From: Lingula anatina
Lineage: Eukaryota; Brachiopoda; Lingulata; Lingulida; Lingulidae
Direction: 5' to 3'
Length of the DNA: 64,000 nucleotides
Assembly (NCBI RefSeq): GCF_001039355.2
Contig: NW_019775465.1
Span: 4,626 to 68,625 of the forward strand
This document shows, in pieces, positions 49,723 to 57,874 of the stretch. Under the pieces are notes generated by a model. The model was not told the DNA's origin. It searched no databases and worked only from the letters and a program-made list of their open reading frames with translations. The position numbers were made by a program, and so were the translations under genes. Position 1 is the stretch's first letter; each line of letters begins with the position of its first letter.

Positions 49723-49988
49723 TGTAGTGTTTTTGTCACTGCCAAGAGCATCCTGGGATGTCTGCTGCGCATTTGGGGACTGCGCAGGGGCGCTCACATA
49801 TAAACTAACACCAGCCCATGTGACGCCCCAGATCCCGGTAGATCTTCACCAGTGAAGAAGTACAAAGCTCCTCCAAGTTGACGTACTCTCACAGCATAGT
49901 GCCACACATTAACAGAAGGACCAGGCAATACTCTCAGTAAGTACCAGAAGTGTTTGTTTCTGCTATTGAATTAGAGTAAAACACTTTA
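49723..49988 (+). repeat. 5' LTR
   Basis: It begins TGTAGTG and ends ACACTTTA, with imperfect terminal inversion (GTGTTTT/AAAACAC). A TATA box (TATAAA) is at 49799-49804, which suggests transcription starts near 49830. It differs from the 3' LTR at two sites. Confidence 0.93.
49937..49942 (+). promoter_or_regulatory. Possible 5' splice donor in the LTR
   Basis: CTCTCA/GTAAGT is close to the donor consensus and lies downstream of the expected transcription start. It could pair with the acceptor at 57872 to make a subgenomic RNA for the TatD ORF, as retroviruses do for env. This is inferred only from motifs. Confidence 0.35.
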
Positions 49989-49989
49989 T

Positions 49990-50007
49990 TGGCGACGAGG
50001 TACACAC
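49990..50007 (+). promoter_or_regulatory. Putative primer-binding site
   Basis: TGGCGACGAGG begins one base after the LTR end. TGG would pair with the CCA end of a tRNA primer. The tRNA was not identified. Confidence 0.6.
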
Positions 50008-50660
50008 GACCTCTTAGCATAAAGCTGTTGCAAGCCATTAGGTAATTTCTCCTTTGTTCGACGCCATATTGAAAAATTCGGCGGGCGGGGGTCAAGTTTT
50101 TGAAACTTCACAGTAAGTTCTTAACTTTCGGCCGTAAAGTTACCGCGTAGGGAACGGGGAGTATTCCTTTTTGGTTTGTTTACTTTGACATTCAGTAAAA
50201 CAGCACTTATTGAGAAATTGCCTGTCGTAAGGGAGACGTTGTTCTCGTACATCTGTTCAAGGCACGTGCAATAGCAATATTGTACTAACCATCTTATTTA
50301 TTGCATTTTTAACTATTTGTTATCACATTTCAATTTTTGTCCTTTTCTGGTACAATTGGATTTAATAGTTGGTTGTTTTACTGGCACAGGGTTAATTTAA
50401 ATTTTGTTTATTCCTGGAATATTGATATTAGTTATTTAAACGATTGATATATTCTGTGTACTGGGATAAACTTAATCACTTATCTGTAAATTATTAGTTT
50501 CATAAAAATTTGATTCTAGATTTATAGATTTAGTGAAAATTTATCTTTCTCTTTTTGAATTTCCATTGGTGGGGTTTTTTCTAAATCTTTCCGGTGTTGA
50601 GTGCCAGTTAATAGCTTGCTATTTTTTCTGATTAATTGTGTTAGATTTTACATCAACACA
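50008..50660 (+). other. Untranslated leader of the retrotransposon
   Basis: No coding signal is seen. The last 18 bp before the first ATG include the 13-bp motif AGATTTTACATCA (50643-50655), which recurs five times in the 3' noncoding region. Confidence 0.7.
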
Positions 50661-51656
50661 ATGGCAACTTCTTCCCAGTTGGTAGATGTCAATTCTGCTA
50701 CATTGGAAGATTTAGTTGATGTGCCAGGAATTGGTCAAAAGCGTGCTGAGAAAATTTTATCTGTGAGAGAAAGAGGTATACGCCTTAATCAAAATATCTT
50801 ACAACAACTTTTTGGTCAAACTATATCATCTAAAATTATGCCCTACCTTCAGTTTGAGTCTTCTCATATAAAAAGTCAGGGTGGGGCAAAACCTAAATCA
50901 AAAAGGCATACTTCTACTTCCGCAGATATTTCTAAGCATGCTAAATCTTTGGATCTTGGACGTGATTCGTTTAGGCGCTCTCTCTTTTTTCCAATAGAGG
51001 GAGAACCTATTAGAACACTCAATGATGGTGATGAAATTTTGGAATTACAGCAAAAGATTTCTGATTTAAAACTAAAACAAGCAGAAATCAAACAAAAAAG
51101 TAAGGAAGTGCAGAAAGCAGCTTCCATATCTCCAAAAACATACAGGAGATTGCATACATTACCACATTCTGAGAAATCTAATAGGTCACGAGAAAGTCGT
51201 GGCGTCAAATCTGTCTCACATAAAAGATCATCTTTGCCTGTAGATTTTCTTGATGCACATTCTCTTGGAGCACGCATGCATGATACCACTCAGAATAGGG
51301 GTCACACTTCTTTTCAGGGTACTTCGGTGCATGGTGCACATTTCTCAGGTAAAAAGGTTTCCTCATCTTTTATTCCCATACCTTCTGGTATTGGGAATAT
51401 TTCCTCTCATCACCATTCTCGTCTTTCTACTCCGCAGTCTGAATTGTCTACTACCTCATCTGAGGAATCACTTGATTCTACAGCACAAGGTGAAAGTTTT
51501 CATAAAAAGCACTCTTTTTCACACTTGTCCAAGGGTAAAAAACAACACACACCCTTCCAGATGATGTGGACTTTTCACATCCACCCTTTATTTCGCACGG
51601 TCAAGCACAGAAAATCGCACCATCTTTATCAGGCAATAAACACCCATCTTATTTAA
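50661..51656 (+). CDS. Retrotransposon ORF1a: helix-hairpin-helix Gag N-terminal protein
   Basis: 331 aa from the first ATG. Residues 8-33 form a helix-hairpin-helix of the ComEA/PolX kind, with the hairpin VPGIGQKRA at 21-29; such domains bind DNA or RNA backbone without sequence specificity. A Lys/Gln-rich heptad-like helix around residues 128-155 may be a coiled coil, and the rest is Ser/His-rich and probably disordered. The frame overlaps the next ORF by over 100 nt. The junction has an A6 run at 51537-51542, just where the -1 frame opens at 51539, so ORF1a and ORF1b were probably one Gag in an ancestral copy, or are joined by frameshifting. The upstream GTG-initiated extension is not supported. 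Confidence 0.8.
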   Translation: MATSSQLVDVNSATLEDLVDVPGIGQKRAEKILSVRERGIRLNQNILQQLFGQTISSKIMPYLQFESSHIKSQGGAKPKSKRHTSTSADISKHAKSLDLGRDSFRRSLFFPIEGEPIRTLNDGDEILELQQKISDLKLKQAEIKQKSKEVQKAASISPKTYRRLHTLPHSEKSNRSRESRGVKSVSHKRSSLPVDFLDAHSLGARMHDTTQNRGHTSFQGTSVHGAHFSGKKVSSSFIPIPSGIGNISSHHHSRLSTPQSELSTTSSEESLDSTAQGESFHKKHSFSHLSKGKKQHTPFQMMWTFHIHPLFRTVKHRKSHHLYQAINTHLI

Positions 51657-52687
51657 GACCTGAACCTCAAGGTCGTCAGAGACCTGTTTACTACATAACC
51701 GGAGAAGAAGATGATGACGCTCCCATTTTTATACGGCCAACAAAATCTTTTAAAATTAAAAAAGATAGGGGTGATCCAAAAGATCTACCCAAAAACTTAC
51801 ATTTTGATGGAAAAAATAATTGGGAAGCGTTCAGACATCGCTTTGAAAGTTATAGGGATGTAAATGAATGGTCTGACAACCAGTGTAAGGATTACCTTTC
51901 CTGGAGCCTTGAGGGTAGGGCCTTAAGCTTTTTTACAAAATTTACTCGTGATTGGGATAAATATTCCTATCAGCAAATCATGAGTAAATTAGAGTCTGTT
52001 TTTGGTACGGAGTTCCTACCAGAGACGGCTCGGGCTGAATTCCATCAATCAGTCCAACTACCTACTGAAACACTCAATGATTGGGCTTGTCGCGTAATGA
52101 GTTTGGTCACTGATGCCTATCCGGATCTCCCAGATTCTTTCACTGTTAAAGAGGCTATTACTAAATTCTGTCAAGGCTGCCTAGATCCGGAAGCAGGTAA
52201 ACATGCCCGTCTTTCACATCCCATTTCCATGGAAGACGCCATCAATAAAGTTCGCTACTATCAGCATGTCTGTCAGGATTCCTCTGATACCAAAAAGCGT
52301 GGGAGAAAATCTCGTGACGATTTGGTTATTAATCAGGTGGAACCCGAGCAGTCTGTTGATGATAGTGAACCCCCATCAAAAATTGAACAACTGTTGGAAA
52401 GCATTTTAGAAACACAAACCCAAATTTTAAAGCCCCCTGAACAACCCTCAGTCAATTCCCTCGAAATTAAATCTTTAGAAGACCTTGAAAAAATAATAGA
52501 ACAAGTCATTTTAAAACACAAATCAATTGAATCGGCCTCTCAGTCAAAAAGACCTGTACAGACTTGTTATTTTTGCCAAAAACCCAACCATTTTAAGAGG
52601 GATTGTCCAAAGTATAAATTTTGGTTAAAAAAGCAAAAAGCAAAATTGGCCCAATCCAACAGTGTAGATTACAATTTAAAAGCCTAG
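51539..52687 (+). CDS. Retrotransposon ORF1b: Gag (capsid-like and CCHC nucleocapsid)
   Basis: The frame is open from 51539 with no good ATG at its start, so it is likely translated as a continuation of ORF1a. The helical capsid-like region of Ty3/gypsy Gag is seen in DGKNNWEAFRHRFESY and WSLEGRALSFFTKFTRDW. A zinc knuckle CYFCQKPNHFKRDC (Cx2Cx4Hx4C, 52564-52605) lies near the C-terminus and would bind genomic RNA. The slippery heptamer for Pol is 22 nt after the knuckle. Gag assembles the cytoplasmic particle in which reverse transcription occurs. Confidence 0.88.
   Translation, partial: KTTHTLPDDVDFSHPPFISHGQAQKIAPSLSGNKHPSYLRPEPQGRQRPVYYITGEEDDDAPIFIRPTKSFKIKKDRGDPKDLPKNLHFDGKNNWEAFRHRFESYRDVNEWSDNQCKDYLSWSLEGRALSFFTKFTRDWDKYSYQQIMSKLESVFGTEFLPETARAEFHQSVQLPTETLNDWACRVMSLVTDAYPDLPDSFTVKEAITKFCQGCLDPEAGKHARLSHPISMEDAINKVRYYQHVCQDSSDTKKRGRKSRDDLVINQVEPEQSVDDSEPPSKIEQLLESILETQTQILKPPEQPSVNSLEIKSLEDLEKIIEQVILKHKSIESASQSKRPVQTCYFCQKPNHFKRDCPKYKFWLKKQKAKLAQSNSVDYNLKA
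52627..52633 (+). promoter_or_regulatory. -1 ribosomal frameshift heptamer A_AAA_AAG
   Basis: In the Gag frame the codons read TTA AAA AAG, so the heptamer is in the correct X_XXY_YYZ phase. The Pol frame is the -1 frame and is open across the site (from 52618) while Gag ends at 52687. This is a textbook arrangement for making Gag-Pol. No pseudoknot was assessed. Confidence 0.8.
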
Positions 52688-55600
52688 GGGCCAGGGTAAT
52701 TGACCGTATCCCTGGTACCCCTTCCCTCCACGGTCAATCAGTGACTCAAACCATGCCTAACTCCGTCATGCATGAAAGAGTGAATCTTGCTAGTGGTTCT
52801 ACTGCCTCTACTCACTCCAGTCAATCCAATATCCAACAATATTCAACCCCCATTATGGAGTCCCAGCCTTGTAACACCCTAGGCAGTATGCCTTTCCATA
52901 ATGGCAGGGGGAGTGGTGGTAGTAGTTCTGCTTATAACGAGACCAGACGTCTAGATCCATCTATCCGTTCTGGAAACTCTAGAGATCCCTCTAATGTAAG
53001 GAGAAGGCGGGTTTACACAAACCAAAGTGCACAGCCCATTCCGCGTGTTCAGCAGATTTCCATCGGGTCTTCATTCATTCGACTTAGAGTGGGTCAGACA
53101 GTGGTAAATGCTAGATTAGACACTGGGGCGGAAGCTACAGTGCTCTCTTCGAAAGTTTACAACAGTCTGAAAAACAAGCCGGCTAAACTCGAAAATTGTA
53201 AAATGAGATTAGCTGGGAATAACTCTATGTTGAATGGCTTTTTAATTGAGCCAATCTCCATGCAAATTGGGTCATACCAATTTGCTGAGCAGGTTTATGT
53301 CGCCCCAATTCATGATGAAATGCTCCTTGGTCATGACATCCTCCAACACATGGGTGCTATCTTAGACCTCCGGGATAATGCGCTTGTTATAAATGGTGAG
53401 CGGGTCCCTGTTACTACTGAAATATCCAAAGGCCAAAAACCAACAATTGCTAGAGTAACCTTATCTCAAAAAGTAGTGGTTCCTCCAAATTCAGTAATGC
53501 GGGTTTCTTGTAGTATTAGTGAGCCCTTAGAAGAGTACATTGTAGAATCAGTCAATGAGGGGGGAGAGTTACTCATTCCACGTACATTGCAATCTAAAAC
53601 AGCAAGGCCAGTAGTATGTATAGTAAACCCCACTAGCCAATTTAAAAAACTCCCTAAAGGCAAAAACATCGCCAGCGCATGTGAGATTGGTCAAATTTTA
53701 GAAAGCAATGAAGGTTTAGATTTCTATCCGCAGACTGGTTCCAGTGCTTCATACGCTTTAGCCGGTGAAACTGGAAACACCACTGCTGAAGAAACTAAAC
53801 ACCCGATCAATAATTCACTTGAACCTTCAGACCCAACTACCTCAGTATACGCTTTAGTCGGTGCTGTAGGTGGTAATACTGAAGTAAAAGCAAGTGAATT
53901 CAATGCCCAAAATCCAAGTAGAGCCCTGTCCATCCCTTCTCAAGTATACGCTTTAGTCGGTACTAATAGAGAAAAGACAGAACTCGATCTTGGAAGTCCT
54001 ATATGTCCCTCACTTAGAGACCAAAATGATACATCTGCAGTAGACACTTTAGCTGATGCTGATAGTAGTAGATTGGTTCTCAATCATAGTGGGACATATC
54101 CCGAACAAGACATACTTGTTAATAGGTCCCTTTCTAATGGTGTTTGCATTCAATGTGCTACACTTAAACAGGGGGGGACTGTCCCCAAAACAAGTATTTT
54201 TCACAACAATGACACACTTGAGAGACTGCCTGTGTTAAAGGGCCCTCGTACTTCGCGTACTTTTTCCATCCGCGGCAGGTCAGTTCTTGAAAGTGAAAAC
54301 CCGAATTGTGACTCACTCGATACACAGTTAAAGAACCTGAATCACTGCTGTCTGTGTGGTGTTTATTTGGGAGATTCGACTGTAAATTCGAGTGAATTTC
54401 GCGTAAATTCTGTAACCGAGCAGCAAAGTCTACATGATGCAAAGTCCTGGGAAAATGCAGACTCAATCTTGTCAAAGATACCTGATCATGTAAAATCAGT
54501 TTTTGAAACATCTAAACAAAATTTAACTGCAAGTCAGCAATGTCATCTTGCTCAAATTCTCATAGAATTTCAAGACGTTTTTGCAAAAAATGAATATGAT
54601 CTGGGTGACTTTGATGCCATTGAGCATGGCATTGACACTGGCCAAGCTCAACCCATAAAACTACGTATGCGGAGGACTCCTGCGTGTTTTGTTGAGGAAG
54701 AGGAAGCGCATCTAAATAAGATGTTAAAGGCTGGTGTAATCCAGGAATCGACATCAGACTGGGCTGCAGCACCGGTGTTAATCAGAAAACGCGATGGTTC
54801 GGTGCGTTGGTGCATAGATTATCGCGCACTGAACAACGTAACTGTCAAGGATACATACCCGTTACCTCTAATGGAAGATTGTCTGGATACACTTTCTGGT
54901 AAGACCTGGTTCTCCAAGTTGGATGCCAATTCAGCGTACTGGCAGATTAAGGTTAAAAAGGAAGATCGTAAAAAGACAGCTTTCATTACGAAGTATGGTC
55001 TGTTCGAGCATGTGCGCATGGGCTTCGGTCTTACTAACGCGCCCGCGACGTATTCGCGTGTAGTCAATCTGTTGATGAGAGGGTTAACCTGGAAAACAGT
55101 TTTGGCTTTCTTGGACGACATACTGGTAATGGGTGAATCCTTTGATAGTCACATCATAAACCTTAAAGAGGCATTGGGGAGATTCCGCTTGTACAAAATA
55201 AAACTCAAGCCAAAAAAGTGTTTATTCTTTCAAACTGAAATTGAGTTCCTAGGGAGAATTGTTTCACAAAACTCCATCAAAATGAATCCTAGGGACATAA
55301 ACACAGTTATATCTTGGCCAAAACCCTCCAATACTAAAGAGTTGGAAAAATTTCTAGGGTTGGTTAATTACCACAGGGGTTTTATTAAAAACTTTGCAGA
55401 ACTCTCACAGCCTCTTTATAAACTCACGGGCAAACGCCCATTCATCTGGGGTCCAGACCAAACGAGAGCATTCGAAGCATTAAAGAGAGCATTAACCACA
55501 CCACCGGTTTTAGCACTCCCTAATAACAGTGATCCTTTCATCTTGGACACGGACGCTTCTGAAAATGCTATTGGTGCAGAATTACTCCAAGTTCAGAACG

Positions 55601-57729
55601 GGGAAGAAAAAGTAATTGCCTATGGTAGCTACGTTCTAACTCCTGAACAGCGGAATTACTGTACTACTCGTAAAGAACTTTTGAGTATCGTGAGATTCAC
55701 GCGTCAGTTTAAGTATTACCTTTTAGGCCGAGATTTTACGGTACGAACAGACCACTCAAGCTTAACTTGGTTACTTCGGTTTAAGGAGCCACAGGGTCAG
55801 CTTGCTCGTTGGATAGAAGAGCTTTCACAGTACCATATGATTGTGCAACATCGGCCAGGAGTGAAACATCAAAATGCAGATGCACTGTCACGGAGGCCAG
55901 ACAACTTAACACCATGCTCTGCATATGTGGCAGGAATTAAACCAGAGGACTTGCCTTGCGGGGGATGCCATTATTGTACTAGAGCCCACACATCCTGGGG
56001 AAGTTTCTTTACAGACGTAGATGAAGCAGTGGGGCTAGCCAGGACTAAAGATACCAATACTACCCGCGTAAAGCAGCTCAATTCTGTCGCACATTTATCT
56101 CACACTCAAACAGGTCTGGATACCCTAGATACATCCCTCAATAAAATGGAAAATTTCCAACTCTGCTTCAGTATTCTTGATACTCTAGTAGCCTTTTCCG
56201 TCGGAGAAAACTCTACTGATCCCCAACTATCTCGGATAGAGATAGTGAGGAACGGAAATGAAATTGGGATCAATACTTGTGGAACACCATTAAGTTACCC
56301 AAAAGTAGATTCTAGAATTCCTTGCTGTTGGGGTTTTTCTATTCAGTATCTTAAAACTGAGCAAGAAAATGATGTAGAGCTAAATTTTCTCAGGGAATGG
56401 TTGCTATCTGGGGAAATCCCAGATGAGGGACTTCTTTTCCGATCTAGTCCTATTACAAAAAATTACTGGATGAACAAAGAATTATTTCGCTTGGTTCAAG
56501 GTGTAATTTTCTTTAAAGACCCAAAAGACCAGGAATTAAAGCTGGTCATTCCAGAAAGTTTAAAGGGGAAAATTTTGGAATTGCATCATGATATCCCATC
56601 TTCAGGTCATCAGGGGGTAGCTAGAACCAAGTTAAAAATAAAAGAAAAATTCTTTTGGTATCATCTAAGTAAAGATGTCACTAGCTTTGTATTAAGTTGT
56701 GATGTCTGTAACCGTAACAAACGGAAGGGCTGTTATGGAAGAGTTCCTATGACTGAGTATCAATCCAGCTCACCAATGGAACGCGTTCACATAGACTTTA
56801 TGGGACCGTTACCTAGAACAACCCAAGGAAACGAGCATTGTTTAGTGATGGTGGACCAGTTTACCAAATGGGTCGAGTGTGTGCCTTTGCCTTCTCAGAA
56901 AGCAGAAGTAACAGCTAAAGCTGCTATTGATAGTTTCTTTTCCAGATTTGGATATCCTTTGCAGATCTTTTCTGACCAAGGTAGAAACTTCGAGAGTACG
57001 CTTTTTACTGCACTGTGTCGCGCATTGCACATTCACAAAGCCCGTACTACACCGTATAGACCCTCAGCTAACGGCCAAGTTGAACGATATAACCGAACCA
57101 TCATGGAGGCTGTCAGGTGCTTCGTTGGTAAACAACAACATGAATGGGATAGGTATATCCAACAAATTGCTGGAGCGTTAAGGTCATCGGTAAATAGGGA
57201 TACTGGTTTTACTCCTAACATGCTTATGCTGGGTAGGGAGGTTAACACCCCTGCTCAATTAATGTTTCCCATTATAACATCTACGGCCCAAGATTATGGT
57301 GAATATGTTTCTAAATTCATTCTTAAAACCCAGCAGGCTCACCAAATTGCTAGGGATAGGTTAAAAACAACAACCAAAAGAATGAAACGGGATTACGACC
57401 TCAAAATCTTATTAAGGCCTTACGCTGAAAAAGATCTTGTGTACATCATGGACACAGCGGTAAGTAAGGGTAAATCTCGTAAACTAAGTTCACCATGGAA
57501 AGGCCCTGGGGTTATTCAGGACAAACTGTCAGCCTATCTGTACAGGGTTAAGCTGAAGAATGCTGTTTTTGTTGTCAATCATGACAGATTAATGCCGTGC
57601 AGAGATAGGAAACTTCCTGCATGGATTTCAGCATATTTGGCCTCTCCTTCAGTAAGTACTCAGGAGGATATAAATGACACACATAATTACTGTGTGTGTG
57701 TAAACAACCATATGGAGGTAGGTTTATGA
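52634..57729 (+). CDS. pol: Retrotransposon Pol: protease, RT, RNase H, integrase
   Basis: About 1700 aa, expected as Gag-Pol. Aspartic protease: ARLDTGAEATVLSS near 53107. A long linker follows, with three spaced YAL(A/V)G boxes (53752, 53848, 53947). Reverse transcriptase: RWCIDYRALNNVTVKDTYPL, FSKLDANSAYWQIKV and the active-site FLDDILV near 55108. RNase H: FILDTDASENAIGAEL and VRTDHSSLTWLL. Integrase: the HHCC zinc domain (LHHDIPSSGHQG ... CDVCNRNK) from 56580, catalytic Asp residues in VHIDFMGPLP and FSDQGRNFES and Glu in SANGQVERYNRT, then a GPY/F-type module (PWKGPGVIQ). Translation stops at 57727, just after the first Cys pair of a PHD finger. The ORF has no internal stop, so the enzymatic core appears functional. 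Confidence 0.95.
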
Positions 57730-57848
57730 TCCAGTGTGACTATTGTGATGAGTGGTATCATGGATCGTGCGTCAATATTACACCTTCTGATGCTCTTGAT
57801 ATCACTAAATATAAATGTTCATCATGTATAGCTTCTGGTCAAAACTAA
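57687..57848 (+). CDS. PHD finger, originally the C-terminus of Pol, now in the -1 frame
   Basis: The frame is open from 57687 and encodes a full Cys4-His-Cys3 PHD finger: CVCKQPYGG, RFMIQCDYCDEWYHGSCV and YKCSSC, then stops at 57846. It resembles the PHF8/KDM7 type that reads histone H3 trimethyl-Lys4, including the Trp of DEWYHG. Pol reads the first Cys pair (YCVC) in its own frame but then runs off, because a (TG)5 run at 57691-57700 has the wrong length: removing one dinucleotide would restore the frame. An ATGA overlap (ATG 57726, TGA 57727) also permits reinitiation, which would give only the C-terminal half. A chromatin reader fused to integrase would fit target-site selection; that role is inferred. 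Confidence 0.75.
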   Translation, partial: LLCVCKQPYGGRFMIQCDYCDEWYHGSCVNITPSDALDITKYKCSSCIASGQN

Positions 57849-57870
57849 AATCCATTTTTTATATCCTTTC

Positions 57871-57872
57871 AG
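57871..57872 (+). promoter_or_regulatory. Putative 3' splice acceptor before the TatD ORF
   Basis: A pyrimidine-rich stretch ending TATCCTTTCAG stops 2 bp before the ATG at 57875. It would place that ATG first on a spliced RNA. Confidence 0.45.
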
Positions 57873-57874
57873 AT

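Noticed and set aside
50876-51289. 137-codon minus-strand frame
   Set aside because: Antisense to ORF1a of the retrotransposon, with no motif of its own.
57815-57874. Upstream ATG extending the TatD ORF by 20 residues
   Set aside because: It overlaps the PHD frame and precedes a good splice acceptor; the second ATG directly after the acceptor is preferred.
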